Assembly: GCA_024639765.1 (NCBI GenBank)
Contig: JAHEHU010000002.1
Span: 1 to 64,000, forward strand
Length of the DNA: 64,000 nucleotides
Direction of reading: 5' to 3'
From: Eudoraea sp.
GTDB taxonomy: Bacteria; Bacteroidota; Bacteroidia; Flavobacteriales; Flavobacteriaceae
Notes under the pieces: generated by a model
Databases searched by the model: none
What the model saw: the letters and a program-made list of their open reading frames with translations, nothing else
Told to the model about the DNA's origin: nothing
Made by a program: the position numbers and the translations under genes
In this document: one piece after another, positions 52,123 to 61,613 of the stretch
How the letters are laid out: every line of letters starts with the position of its first letter
Numbering within the stretch: position 1 is the first letter of the stretch

Positions 52123-53379
52123 ATGAATGATCCGCTGCAAAAGGTACTGATCATTGGGCTTATTTGGCCAGAGCCAAATGCTACGGCGGCCGGAACACGT
52201 ACCTTGCAGATCATCCAATTCTTTAAGGAACAAGGTTACCACGTTACTTTCAGTTCGGCCTCAACAAAAACGTCTTACAGCACTTCTTTAAATGAACTGG
52301 GGGTAGAGACAGTTCAGATAACCTTAAATCATCCTAGTTTCGATCATTTTATCAAGGAATTGAAGCCTCAGATCGTAGTATTCGATCGATTCCTGACGGA
52401 AGAGTATTTTGGATGGCGCGTGGCGCAACAGCTACCTCAAACTATACGCATAATTGATACTCAGGACCTTCATTCTTTAAGAAGAAGCAGGGAAAAAGCT
52501 ATAAAAGAAGGAACAAGTTTTACTTCTAAGTACTGGCTTGCCCAGGACATCACCAAACGCGAACTCGCAAGTATATTCAGATCCGATATTTCATTGATCA
52601 TATCATTTTATGAGCTGGAATGGTTGCGTTCGCATACACCCATAGATGAATCATTGTTGTGCTATCTGCCTTTTGTAATAAAGGATTCAGAAGCAACAGC
52701 CATGGATGCCGAATTGGCGTTTGAAGACCGCTCAGATTTTGTCTTTATCGGTAATGGGAAACACCCTCCCAATATTGACGCTATCGAGAATCTTAAGACA
52801 TCTATATGGCCTATAATAGAAAAAATATTACCTGAGGTTTCGCTACATATTTACGGTCCATACCTGCCACCTAAAATTGAGGCATTTCACAATCCGGTGG
52901 AGAGATTTTTTGTTCACGGCTGGGTTGAGGATGCAGAGGAAATGATGCGTAAGGCAAGGGTGAACCTGGCTCCCCTCAGGTATGGGGCCGGACTTAAAGG
53001 AAAAATATTTCTGGCAGCTTCCAATGGAACACCTTCCGTTACTACCACCATAGCAGCAGAGGGAACTCACCTGCATACGATGTCTGATCTCATAGGTACA
53101 GATTCTAATGATTTTGCCAAAAAGGCGATTAACCTATATCAGGATGCCGATTTGTGGCAAAGAAGTAAGGAGGAGGGATATAATACGCTCCAAAAGTTTT
53201 TTGGAAAGAAAGAGAACGAACGCAGGTTGATCAATACATTGCAAAACCTCAAAAATGACTTAATGGCACATAGAAATCAAAATATTGTTGGTAGTATGTT
53301 ACTGCATCATAGCATGGCCAGTACTAAGTATTTATCAAAATGGATCACGCTAAAACAAGAAATGGAGAAAGGGGGATAA
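52123..53379 (+). CDS. GT-B glycosyltransferase (GT4-like)
   Basis: A 418-residue GT-B fold glycosyltransferase. The N-terminal domain has VLIIGLIWPEPNATAAGTRTL, the conserved glycine-rich acceptor loop; the C-terminal domain has FIGNGKHPPNID, HIYGPYLPP, FVHGWVEDAEEMM and LAPLRYGAGLKGKI with the nucleotide-sugar Glu replaced within a KGKI segment. It would transfer a sugar from a nucleotide donor to an unknown acceptor. It is 3 bp after the helicase gene; no other capsule genes are adjacent. Confidence 0.88.
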   Translation: MNDPLQKVLIIGLIWPEPNATAAGTRTLQIIQFFKEQGYHVTFSSASTKTSYSTSLNELGVETVQITLNHPSFDHFIKELKPQIVVFDRFLTEEYFGWRVAQQLPQTIRIIDTQDLHSLRRSREKAIKEGTSFTSKYWLAQDITKRELASIFRSDISLIISFYELEWLRSHTPIDESLLCYLPFVIKDSEATAMDAELAFEDRSDFVFIGNGKHPPNIDAIENLKTSIWPIIEKILPEVSLHIYGPYLPPKIEAFHNPVERFFVHGWVEDAEEMMRKARVNLAPLRYGAGLKGKIFLAASNGTPSVTTTIAAEGTHLHTMSDLIGTDSNDFAKKAINLYQDADLWQRSKEEGYNTLQKFFGKKENERRLINTLQNLKNDLMAHRNQNIVGSMLLHHSMASTKYLSKWITLKQEMEKGG

Positions 53380-53453
53380 GATCACAATCCAATTCTTTAA
53401 TAGATTGTTAGGAGCGTATAGATGGCTTATCTTTACAGACCAAAAAAATGTAT

Positions 53454-54299
53454 ATGAGTTCAACCATAAAATGGACCACAGCAAGGGAATTTGAAGACAT
53501 TACGTATAAAAAGTGCAACGGAGTGGCGCGTATTGCTTTCAACCGCCCTAATGTTCGGAATGCTTTCAGACCAAAAACTACCAGGGAACTATACGAAGCT
53601 TTTTACGATGCTCAGGAAGATACTTCCATAGGGGTTGTATTATTATCTGCAGAAGGCCCATCCACAAAAGATGGGATCTATTCTTTTTGTAGTGGTGGGG
53701 ATCAGAAAGCCCGGGGCCATAAAGGATATGTTGGAGATGATGGGTATCATAGATTGAATATTCTAGAGGTTCAACGGTTGATCCGTTTTATGCCCAAGGT
53801 AGTGATCGCAGTAGTACCCGGCTGGGCTGTAGGAGGAGGGCATAGTCTGCATGTGGTATGTGACCTTACCTTAGCAAGTAAGGAACATGCACTCTTTAAA
53901 CAAACGGATGCTGATGTGACTAGTTTTGACGGGGGCTATGGTTCTGCCTACCTTGCCAAGATGGTTGGACAGAAAAAGGCTCGTGAGATCTTCTTTTTGG
54001 GGAGAACCTATTCGGCCCAAGAAGCTTATGAGATGGGGATGGTAAATGCCATCATACCGCATGAAGAACTTGAAGACACAGCCTTTTCATGGGCACAGGA
54101 AATACTTGAGAAATCACCTACTTCCATTAAAATGCTAAAATTTGCCATGAACCTTACTGATGATGGCATGGTAGGACAGCAGGTTTTTGCAGGTGAAGCC
54201 ACCAGACTGGCCTATATGACAGAAGAAGCCAAAGAAGGGAGAAATGCCTTTCTGGAAAAACGCAAACCCGATTTTGGGAAAGATAATTGGATTCCCTAA
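53454..54299 (+). CDS. menB: 1,4-dihydroxy-2-naphthoyl-CoA synthase
   Basis: MenB closes the naphthalene ring of O-succinylbenzoyl-CoA in menaquinone synthesis. The crotonase-fold protein of about 281 residues has KKCNGVARIAFNRPNVRNAFRP, the CSGGDQKARG oxyanion loop, GWAVGGGHSLHVVCDLTLAS and the MenB-specific TDADVTSFDGGYGSAYLA, with a C-terminal GRNAFLEKRKPDF. The ATG at 53448 is 2 codons upstream and also possible. Menaquinone as quinone fits Bacteroidota. A terminator follows. Confidence 0.95.
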   Translation: MSSTIKWTTAREFEDITYKKCNGVARIAFNRPNVRNAFRPKTTRELYEAFYDAQEDTSIGVVLLSAEGPSTKDGIYSFCSGGDQKARGHKGYVGDDGYHRLNILEVQRLIRFMPKVVIAVVPGWAVGGGHSLHVVCDLTLASKEHALFKQTDADVTSFDGGYGSAYLAKMVGQKKAREIFFLGRTYSAQEAYEMGMVNAIIPHEELEDTAFSWAQEILEKSPTSIKMLKFAMNLTDDGMVGQQVFAGEATRLAYMTEEAKEGRNAFLEKRKPDFGKDNWIP

Positions 54300-54330
54300 A
54301 ATAAACTTCATTTAAAATATGGTTCAATTA

Positions 54331-54365
54331 AAAAGGGCCCTGTCTTTTACGATCAGGACCCTTTT
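54331..54365 (+). terminator. Intrinsic terminator after menB
   Basis: AAAAGGGCCCTG and CAGGACCCTTTT pair over 12 positions with one mismatch and an 11-base loop, ending in T-rich sequence, about 30 bp after menB. The opposite side is A-rich, so it could also act on the minus strand. Confidence 0.8.
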
Positions 54366-54522
54366 ACGAGAACACTATATGAAAATGAAAAAATTAACTC
54401 CTTGTTAATTACATAGTAAACCTACGTTACAAATCCAGCCTTTCACAATTATTGTTGTCAAGACTTCTTCTTTTGTGGTGAAAAGACCTTTTTCTGTTAC
54501 GGAATAATGTAAACCAAGAAAA

Positions 54523-55854
54523 TTATTGGATAGCTTGCAGGATTTCTTTGAGGAAGGTGTTGGTATTAAACTGAGGTTCTTCAGCCAAACCCGTTCTTAT
54601 GACTACCAGATCCATAGATGGAATAATAAAAACATGTTGCCCCTGGTACCCATTGGCAGAATACATGTCTCTAGGAACATCAGGAAATTTGCCATTGGCA
54701 TTAAGCCAGAAATGTGCGCCATATACCCCATCAGAATGGCGTGTGGGAGTGGTTATATAAGTGATCCAATTAGGGTCGAACAATTGTTCCCCGTTCCAGG
54801 ATCCCTTATGAAGATATAACTGGCCAAACCGTCCCCAGTCCCTGGTGTTGGCCCAGCCGTAGGAAGAACCGACGAAATTCCCGACTAGATCAGTTTCAAG
54901 GATCATAGAATGCATACCAATTCTGTCTATCAGTGCCTTGTAAGGAAAATTCAGATAATTCTGGTATTTGTCAAACTTGGTTCGCATCAACCCTGAAAGT
55001 AAATTGGAAGTTCCGGATGAGTAGTTCCATACATCGGTAGGCGGGGCCACGACTTCTTTTTTGGCCTGCGAGGCAGCCATGTTAGATTCCATAAATAACA
55101 TCTTAGTAACATCAGAAATAGTAGAATAATCCTCATCCCATGCCAATCCGCTTTGCATCCGCAGCAGGTGGTTTAAAGTGATGTCTCTTCGTTCGTCTTC
55201 CTGCCAGGAGGGAAGGGGCACAGGATCTGCGACCGATAATTTTCCCTGATATTCCAAAATTCCATATAACGTGCCCAAAATACTCTTGGTCATAGACCAT
55301 CCAAGTATTGGGGTGCTTTCATCAAAGCCACTTATATAACGCTCTGCAAGGATATGATCCTTGTAAAGGACCAGTACTGTCCTTGTCTTAACAGTATCCG
55401 CAAATACATGATCCAGCGCCTTTTCGAGTTGCTTGTAATCTACATTTTGAAAGAGCGTATCTACTGCTTTTTCGTGTCCAAAAGGGTAGGGTAGCGCTAT
55501 ATTATTATGAGTTCTCTTTGGTGCTTGCGTGTACAGATCCACATCTATATCACCATTGATCAAAACACATCCCAGTCCGTCCCTGCAAACAGCTTCCCGC
55601 TCCATAAGGCCAAGAACGGCAGCCATGCCCTTCTTTTCGGAAACATCGTATTTGGAGGTTGCCAACTTTACCAAAGGCACATTGTTGTCATTTTCTGCAA
55701 CAGAGCTCAATGTTCTGCCCGCTATATATATGGAAGAGGCCGTGCTTTTGGCAGCAAAACCAGAGATCAAATTCAATTTAGGATACTGCCATGCCACTAC
55801 GGTAATAAGGATAACAATAAGAAGCAGGATGAGTCTTTTTATATTTTTATTCAT
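54523..55854 (-). CDS. Serine hydrolase (beta-lactamase/class C-type)
   Basis: A 443-residue protein with an N-terminal membrane anchor or signal (LILLLIVILITVVAWQYP) and a class C beta-lactamase-like domain. The nucleophile SxxK is in GWSMTKSILGTLYG near residue 225, the YxN motif is YSSGTSN, and HGYQGQH-like GYQGQHVFI stands in the third motif region. Related enzymes are esterases, D-aminopeptidases or amide hydrolases rather than true lactamases. It is located between convergent menB and a divergent lipoprotein operon; exported or membrane-bound. Confidence 0.87.
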   Translation of the reverse strand: MNKNIKRLILLLIVILITVVAWQYPKLNLISGFAAKSTASSIYIAGRTLSSVAENDNNVPLVKLATSKYDVSEKKGMAAVLGLMEREAVCRDGLGCVLINGDIDVDLYTQAPKRTHNNIALPYPFGHEKAVDTLFQNVDYKQLEKALDHVFADTVKTRTVLVLYKDHILAERYISGFDESTPILGWSMTKSILGTLYGILEYQGKLSVADPVPLPSWQEDERRDITLNHLLRMQSGLAWDEDYSTISDVTKMLFMESNMAASQAKKEVVAPPTDVWNYSSGTSNLLSGLMRTKFDKYQNYLNFPYKALIDRIGMHSMILETDLVGNFVGSSYGWANTRDWGRFGQLYLHKGSWNGEQLFDPNWITYITTPTRHSDGVYGAHFWLNANGKFPDVPRDMYSANGYQGQHVFIIPSMDLVVIRTGLAEEPQFNTNTFLKEILQAIQ

Positions 55855-56020
55855 ATGATATATGTAATTTGTAACTTTCTGACCTGGTCATAAAGAAAGG
55901 CTTAACATCCGATCTTCCAGGCAAGAACTTAGAGAGCAAGATAATAGATTTACGTAAGTTAAAAATGGAACAACTGTATTTTATAATCAATGATTGCATC
56001 CTACAGTCACCTCAGTTCAT

Positions 56021-57541
56021 ATGAATAAATACCAAATAGTAAGAGCCTTCACCATTGTCCTTATTTTCTGCGGCCTTGGCAGTTGCCAGAAAGATAAGGA
56101 TCAAAGGGCAGAGGCTTTATTTGAGATGCATTGTGGTAGTTGCCATTTGGTGCCCAAACGAGAGGATCTTCCAAAAGAAATCTGGAAGAAGGAAATTTTA
56201 CCAAATATGGCAGCCAGAATGGGCCTGAGAGAGGACAACTACAATCCCCTCAAAGGACTGTCTTATGAAGAAATGGAGGCCGTTATAAAAACTGGCATTT
56301 ATCCGCTTTCATCCACTATAACGTTGCAAGACTGGCAATTGCTTAAGGAATATATTATCGCCGGCGCACCAGATTCACTTAATTCCCAGGTTAGCCAAAT
56401 TAGATCATCCGAGTTATCAGGTTTTTTTCCAATTCAAATTTCCTTTGACCAGCCAAAACAACGATCCTATACTTATCTTGAATTTAAGCAAGCGTTAAAC
56501 AAGTTGATATTGGGAGATATGGCAGGTGATGTAATGGTCTATGATCTAAAAAACGGTCTTACTGCTAAAGGGAACTATGGAAGCCCGGTAATTTCGTATA
56601 ATGAAGTCTTTAAGGAAACCTTTGTCACTGCTATTGGAAATATCCATCCCAGCGCTATTTCTAAGGGAAATGTATTTAAGATTAGCGGCTCGGATACCCT
56701 ATCTATTTTATCAGCATTGCACAGACCTGTTCATACAGTTACCGAAGATCTAAACGATAATGGAGCAGTTGAATTGGTCATTAGTGAATTTGGAGATCTT
56801 ACGGGTGAATTAACGCTATTTGCATTGAATGAACGTGGTGAATACGATAAAACTATTTTGCTGAATCAACCCGGTACTATCCGTGTGGTTGCACAAGATA
56901 TGGATAATGATGGTCGAAAAGATCTTGTTGCCCTCACTTCGCAGGGTGATGAAAGCATTACAATATTGTATCAAAAGCAAGATCTGTCCTTCGAAGCACA
57001 CAAGGTACTTCGCTTTAGTCCGGTATATGGCAGTAGTTGGTTTGAACTTTTAGATTATGATGGCGATGGGGATCTGGATCTGGTGACTGTTCATGGAGAC
57101 AATGCAGATAAGTCTTATGTGCAAAAACCCTATCATGGTATGCGGTTGCACTTAAATGATGGAAAAAACAACTTTACAGAAGTGTTCTTCTATCCTTTGA
57201 ATGGCGCTACACGGGTAGTAACATCGGATTTTGACAAGGATGGAGACTATGATTTTGGCCTCCTTTCTACCTTTCCCGATTACGAGAATGCGGCTGACCG
57301 ATCTTTTGTATTTTTGGAAAATAAGGATCGCAAGACCTATTCCTTTGAAACGTTTACCACAGAAGCATCCTTAAAGGGGAAGTGGTTTCTGATGACCAGC
57401 GGTGATATGGACGGGGATGGTGATGAAGATATCATTTTAAGCAGTTTTGCGCTTCCCTTTATTCCTGCTCCCAAGGAATATGCCGAACTATGGAAACAAG
57501 AAGCCATCGATCTAATGATCTTGGAAAACAGATATCAATAA
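56021..57541 (+). CDS. FG-GAP/VCBS-repeat lipoprotein with N-terminal cytochrome c motif
   Basis: A protein of 506 residues with lipobox GLGSCQKDKD; the +2 to +5 QKDK resembles the flavobacterial surface lipoprotein export signal. Residues 36-63 hold a CxxCH heme motif (MHCGSCH, 37-42) with a possible distal Met in PNMAARMG, then FG-GAP/VCBS-type repeats with Ca-binding DMDNDGRKD, DYDGDGDLD, DFDKDGDYD and DMDGDGDED. A TTG at 55994 would put residues before the signal, so the ATG at 56021 is chosen. It begins a run of four lipoprotein genes. Surface display and heme attachment are inferred. Confidence 0.86.
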   Translation: MNKYQIVRAFTIVLIFCGLGSCQKDKDQRAEALFEMHCGSCHLVPKREDLPKEIWKKEILPNMAARMGLREDNYNPLKGLSYEEMEAVIKTGIYPLSSTITLQDWQLLKEYIIAGAPDSLNSQVSQIRSSELSGFFPIQISFDQPKQRSYTYLEFKQALNKLILGDMAGDVMVYDLKNGLTAKGNYGSPVISYNEVFKETFVTAIGNIHPSAISKGNVFKISGSDTLSILSALHRPVHTVTEDLNDNGAVELVISEFGDLTGELTLFALNERGEYDKTILLNQPGTIRVVAQDMDNDGRKDLVALTSQGDESITILYQKQDLSFEAHKVLRFSPVYGSSWFELLDYDGDGDLDLVTVHGDNADKSYVQKPYHGMRLHLNDGKNNFTEVFFYPLNGATRVVTSDFDKDGDYDFGLLSTFPDYENAADRSFVFLENKDRKTYSFETFTTEASLKGKWFLMTSGDMDGDGDEDIILSSFALPFIPAPKEYAELWKQEAIDLMILENRYQ

Positions 57542-57546
57542 TTAGA

Positions 57547-57975
57547 ATGCCACACAAATTCTATATGTGTTTTTTAATCGCTTTTATTGGGCTAACTGCC
57601 GGGTGTATGGAAGAGGAAGAAAAATGGACCTGGGTTCCTTTGGAGGTAACGGCAACTGCCTACAATTCTGTCATCGCCCAAACCAAAAGTATCCCAAATG
57701 TTGCGGCTTGGGGGGATACACTTAGACCAGGCATGAAATGTATTGCTGTGTCAAAAGATCTTTTTAAAAAGGGTTTGAAGAGAAATACACCTGTAAAGAT
57801 CGAAGGATTTGAAGGTGTTTTCCTTGTAAAGGACAGAATGCATTCGAGATGGGAGAACAGGATAGACATCTATATGGGAGAAGATATACAAATGGCCAGG
57901 GAATGGGGGAGAAAGAAGGTTACTATACTCTATGGCCTGCCACTTACAAAATCAGAAGAAAAGACAAAAGAATAG
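57547..57975 (+). CDS. 3D-domain lipoprotein
   Basis: A 142-residue lipoprotein (IGLTAGCMEEEEKW lipobox; acidic residues after Cys fit a surface lipoprotein signal). The body resembles the 3D/double-psi barrel domain of RlpA- and MltA-like proteins, with TATAYNSV, KIEGFEGVFLVKDRMHSRWENRIDIYMGED, the 3D Asp pattern, and ARKWGRKKVTI-like AREWGRKKVTI. The domain is often linked to peptidoglycan glycan cleavage. A frame open to 57490 overlaps the upstream gene, but the ATG at 57547 starts the signal peptide. It lies 5 bp after the VCBS gene. Confidence 0.87.
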   Translation: MPHKFYMCFLIAFIGLTAGCMEEEEKWTWVPLEVTATAYNSVIAQTKSIPNVAAWGDTLRPGMKCIAVSKDLFKKGLKRNTPVKIEGFEGVFLVKDRMHSRWENRIDIYMGEDIQMAREWGRKKVTILYGLPLTKSEEKTKE

Positions 57976-57978
57976 TAC

Positions 57979-58647
57979 ATGAAAAAACGGTTGACATCGT
58001 GTTTTTTTAGCCTATGTGCTGTGTTGTTACTCCTAACTTCCTGTGCAACTACAAGGATTATAGACAGGCCAATCATTTTTAATGAGGAACGGGAGCAACT
58101 TACAAAGGAATATGTAACGGAGCGTTATGGTATTGATACTCCATCTATTACCATAGTTCCTAAGATGATCGTTCTGCATTGGACAGCCATCCCTACCCTG
58201 GAAGGTTCTTTTGATGCGTTTAATGACCCTACTATTCCTCAATGGAGGACCCTCGTGGGCGGTGCGAGCGGGCTCAATGTGTCTTCACATTTTTTAGTAG
58301 CACAGGACGGAACCATCTACCGACTTATGCCAGAAACGGTGATGGGAAGACATGTTATTGGCCTTAACCATTGTGCCATAGGCATTGAGAATGTTGGTGG
58401 TACGGAAGAAACACCATTAACCAAGGCTCAATTGCAAGCCAATATATGGTTGGTGAACTACTTAAGTAAGAAGTACGAAATTGATTATCTCATTGGGCAT
58501 CACGAGTATACTCGTTTTGAAGGACACGAGCTATGGCTGGAAAAAGACGGAGATTACAGAACAGAAAAGACGGATCCGGGAGACATATTTATGTCGAGTG
58601 TTAGAAAAGCTACCAAAAAATATAAGTTTAAACCAGTACCACAATAA
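57979..58647 (+). CDS. N-acetylmuramoyl-L-alanine amidase (Amidase_2), lipoprotein
   Basis: A 222-residue lipoprotein with lipobox LLLTSCATT and an AmpD-type amidase_2 domain. Zinc ligands are visible as the His in IVLHWTAIP, the later His in IGHHEYTR and the Asp in KTDPGDIF; VSSHFLVAQDGTIYRL and IGIENVGG are family blocks. It would cut the muramoyl-alanine bond of peptidoglycan or muropeptides. It is 3 bp after the 3D-domain gene, so both act probably on peptidoglycan in the same compartment. Confidence 0.92.
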   Translation: MKKRLTSCFFSLCAVLLLLTSCATTRIIDRPIIFNEEREQLTKEYVTERYGIDTPSITIVPKMIVLHWTAIPTLEGSFDAFNDPTIPQWRTLVGGASGLNVSSHFLVAQDGTIYRLMPETVMGRHVIGLNHCAIGIENVGGTEETPLTKAQLQANIWLVNYLSKKYEIDYLIGHHEYTRFEGHELWLEKDGDYRTEKTDPGDIFMSSVRKATKKYKFKPVPQ

Positions 58648-58653
58648 CAATGT

Positions 58654-60141
58654 ATGAAAAATAGTACCATTTTATTACTTGCCCTTCTTCTCAGCGGCTG
58701 TTTTCAAGGCGAATCTCAAGGATCTGATATCACAGCATCGCTTTATGAGACCTATGATGAATACAAAGAGCCTCTGCTTTCTAAACGAAGAATAAAACAT
58801 GCAGATATTCAGGCCCTGATCGCCAAGCAAAAAGATAACCCTGCATTAACTATAAAAAAAGTGGGAACTTCCATTGAAGGAAGGGATCTTACCCTTATCA
58901 GCATGGGTTCAGGTCCAACAGATGTTTTTTTGTGGTCTCAAATGCATGGTAATGAACCAACCGCTACCCAGGCGATCTTTGATATTCTTAACTTTTTTCG
59001 AAGTGATGACTTTAAAAGTGAAAAGGCAGCGATACTTGAGAGTTTAACACTGCACTTTCTTCCAATGCTTAATCCGGATGGGGCAGAACTATTTAAAAGG
59101 GAAAACAGACTGGGAATAGATATCAATAGAGATGCCTTGCGTTTACAATCCCCTGAAGGACAGACACTTAAAAAAGTAAGGGATAGTCTCGAAGCCGATT
59201 TCGGATTTAACCTCCATGACCAAAGTACTTATTACAATGCAGAAAGGACTGAAAAACCAGCAACCATCTCATACCTGGCGCCTGCTTATAACTATGAAAA
59301 GGAAATTAATGAACGCAGGGGTAATGCCATGAAGGTCATTGTATTTATGAATAATATTATTCAGCAGTATGCACCCGGTCAGGTTGGGCGCTACAACGAT
59401 GATTTTGAGCCTCGTGCCTTTGGTGATAACATACAAAAATGGGGAACCAGCACTATTTTGATAGAGTCGGGAGGGTATCCGGAAGATCCTGAAAAACAAG
59501 AAATTAGAAAATTGAATTATGTATCTATTCTTTCAGCGATTTATTCTATTGCAAAGGAGAACTATAAACAAATTTCCCTTGATGCCTATGAAAAGATACC
59601 GGAGAATGATCGAAAGTTATTCGATCTTAAGATTATTGGCGCAACATATCCTTTATTAGGCAATAATTATATACTCGATATCGGAATTAATCAGGTGGAA
59701 GTTGACAAGGAAGGCCACGGAGAATTTTGGTATAGCAGCAGGATCATTGATCAGGGAGATCTCTCAACTTATTATGGGTACGAAACCTTCATGGCCGAAG
59801 GTTACACCATTATTCCCGGCAAAGTATATCCTGAAATACTGAATGCGGACATGGTATCTTTGGCAGATCCGCGAGAATTGCTAAAAAAGGGGTATACCTA
59901 TGTACGTGTAAGGAATATTTCAAAAGAGGCCCTTAACTCCCCAATTCCCTTACATCTTTTAAGTCCCGGATATGAATTGCCGGACTTTAGACTGGAAGCA
60001 GGAAAAAACCCCACTTTTCTCTTGCAGAAAGATGGGGATTATAAGTTTGCCGTCATCAATGGATTCTTAATAGATCTTGGTGAGGCAGCTCCGTCTGTAT
60101 TAAACCAATGGGGACGCAAGAATGCGATGATTTTCCGATGA
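58654..60141 (+). CDS. M14 zinc carboxypeptidase, lipoprotein
   Basis: A 495-residue lipoprotein (LLLSGCFQGES lipobox) with an M14 peptidase domain. Zinc ligands are H98 and E101 in MHGNEPTATQ and a His in FNLHDQS; the catalytic Glu is in ILIESGGYP. NPDGAEL, DINRDA and the C-terminal all-beta part support the assignment. It would remove C-terminal residues from peptides or peptidoglycan stem peptides. It is 6 bp after the amidase gene and closes the four-gene lipoprotein run. Confidence 0.91.
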   Translation: MKNSTILLLALLLSGCFQGESQGSDITASLYETYDEYKEPLLSKRRIKHADIQALIAKQKDNPALTIKKVGTSIEGRDLTLISMGSGPTDVFLWSQMHGNEPTATQAIFDILNFFRSDDFKSEKAAILESLTLHFLPMLNPDGAELFKRENRLGIDINRDALRLQSPEGQTLKKVRDSLEADFGFNLHDQSTYYNAERTEKPATISYLAPAYNYEKEINERRGNAMKVIVFMNNIIQQYAPGQVGRYNDDFEPRAFGDNIQKWGTSTILIESGGYPEDPEKQEIRKLNYVSILSAIYSIAKENYKQISLDAYEKIPENDRKLFDLKIIGATYPLLGNNYILDIGINQVEVDKEGHGEFWYSSRIIDQGDLSTYYGYETFMAEGYTIIPGKVYPEILNADMVSLADPRELLKKGYTYVRVRNISKEALNSPIPLHLLSPGYELPDFRLEAGKNPTFLLQKDGDYKFAVINGFLIDLGEAAPSVLNQWGRKNAMIFR

Positions 60142-60171
60142 TTTTCCTAATACTTTACAACGCTTTTCGGA

Positions 60172-60339
60172 TTAAAATCCAAAGCTGAAATGTAATTGAT
60201 TACCATTTATGATAATAGCAATTAACATTACGAAAAGGGTCACTACTATTGAAGTGAATACGGACAAAACAAGGCTTTTAAATCCTTTAGATAAGGATCC
60301 TAAGGCACTCTGACTGATAATTTCGTTAATAACATCCAT
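60172..60339 (-). CDS. 55-residue single-pass membrane peptide
   Basis: A short minus-strand frame from ATG 60339 to TAA 60172. It has a helical N-terminus (MDVINEIISQSALGSLSKGF) and one hydrophobic segment (about 23-44: LVLSVFTSIVVTLFVMLIAI) followed by a polar end. AAAGAAAGAAATC upstream of the ATG is purine-rich. No known family. It lies between the M14 gene and the VWA lipoprotein gene; its realness is supported by composition only. Confidence 0.5.
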   Translation of the reverse strand: MDVINEIISQSALGSLSKGFKSLVLSVFTSIVVTLFVMLIAIIINGNQLHFSFGF

Positions 60340-60467
60340 GATTTCTTTCTTTTACGTTAAACAATTTTTAGTTTTTAGGATGTACGTTAATCGCGATATA
60401 CATTTGGGTTTCTAAGTATATAACAAGGATGATGCCAAAAACCCTACTTCGTGGTTGTAAATAAAAG

Positions 60468-60492
60468 AAGGAGGACCTTTTGGATCCTCCTT
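60468..60492 (-). terminator. Terminator after the VWA lipoprotein gene
   Basis: On the minus strand AAGGAGGATCC and GGTCCTCCTT form a stem with about 10 pairs, one position out of register, and a 4-base A loop, followed by a T-rich tract. It lies about 25 bp after the VWA gene stop. Confidence 0.8.
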
Positions 60493-60515
60493 TGAATGTT
60501 AGGGAACTACCAATT

Positions 60516-61613
60516 TTATTGGCATCCGCCGGAAAATCCGGTGGCGTTGAATTCTGTTTGTACAGCACCCTGTCTGGAGTCGTCAGTAACGGAAATGGCT
60601 AGATTATTAATGCCACTTCCATCCCTTTTGGGGGTACAATACTCAAAAAGATAAAAACTATTGGCCCTTTCAGATACCCTGAAGGAAATGTCATTAAAGG
60701 TAGTTTCCAATTCTTCCTTGTTTCCTGCAAAGACGCTAAATGTCCTGCCAATTTCGGTAAGTACCTCAGTGTCGATCTCGGCACCTAAACCTATAGTGAA
60801 GAAGGAAATGTTAAGATCTGCGTCTTTTACGGCGGTTAATGCATCTGCCTCTGAATACCTTGAGGCCTGGTCCGTTCCATCCGTGAAAATGACCACAGAG
60901 GCAGCGCTGATAGTTGCGTTACTTCTGGCCTCATCTAATAGCCCTTCAGCGATATCGGTCGATTTGATCACTGCTCCGTAAAGATCAGTAGACGGGTCGT
61001 TACTGATATCTTGTGTGATCCCTTCAATGGCCAGTGTTAATTCATCCTTCACAGCTGTCAGGGGTTGTAATAAATGCAACTCGTCCTCCCCATCGAACCA
61101 ATAAATGGCCATTTTAAAAGAATCCTGAGCTTCAACGGGCATCACATTGTTTACGAAACTTACCGAAGCCGACTTTAGTTCATTTAGGCTTCCGCTCAGC
61201 ACACTGGCACTAAGATCGAGAACTAATAGTGTGTTGTTGTTGAATATTTGTGAGTTTGGGGAGATACGGGCAAATGATTCTGAGGTGGAGATGGTGTTAA
61301 AACAATCATCATTCCTGCCTTGTTCATAGATCGTAAACTGATTGGCAGTTAAACCAGCTACAGGACTGCCATTGGCATCAGAAACCTTGAAAAAGATCGA
61401 TACCTTTCCCGGGAGCGTTGTAAATTGGTCCTGTATAGATAGGATAAGTTCATTCTCTCCAAGATCTAAACAATCATCTACAGGTATTCCCTGTCCCAGA
61501 TCACCTAGCTGATTTATATTATACGAAATATCATCATCGGCATTCCCGCAAGACAAAAGGATTGTAAAAAGACAAAACAATGGAGCTATTCTAAAAAAGA
61601 TTTTCATTTTCAT
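60516..61613 (-). CDS. VWA-domain lipoprotein
   Basis: A 365-residue lipoprotein; the frame opens earlier at 61634, but MKMKIFFRIAPLFCLFTILL with lipobox ILLSCGNADDD begins at 61613. A von Willebrand A domain spans about 130-310, with the DLSASVLSG metal site (DxSxS), TDLYGAVIKS and IFTDGTDQ. An N-terminal beta-rich part (SIFFKVSDANGSPVAGLT) precedes it. Adhesion-type domains on lipoproteins suggest a cell-surface or periplasmic binding role. The 585-bp stretch upstream has no gene that I could support. Confidence 0.87.
   Translation of the reverse strand: MKMKIFFRIAPLFCLFTILLSCGNADDDISYNINQLGDLGQGIPVDDCLDLGENELILSIQDQFTTLPGKVSIFFKVSDANGSPVAGLTANQFTIYEQGRNDDCFNTISTSESFARISPNSQIFNNNTLLVLDLSASVLSGSLNELKSASVSFVNNVMPVEAQDSFKMAIYWFDGEDELHLLQPLTAVKDELTLAIEGITQDISNDPSTDLYGAVIKSTDIAEGLLDEARSNATISAASVVIFTDGTDQASRYSEADALTAVKDADLNISFFTIGLGAEIDTEVLTEIGRTFSVFAGNKEELETTFNDISFRVSERANSFYLFEYCTPKRDGSGINNLAISVTDDSRQGAVQTEFNATGFSGGCQ

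Noticed and set aside
54523-55854. Reading the serine hydrolase as an antibiotic-resistance beta-lactamase
   Set aside because: It has SxxK and YxN motifs of the broad family, but the long N-terminal part and membrane anchor fit the general serine hydrolase group, not resistance enzymes.
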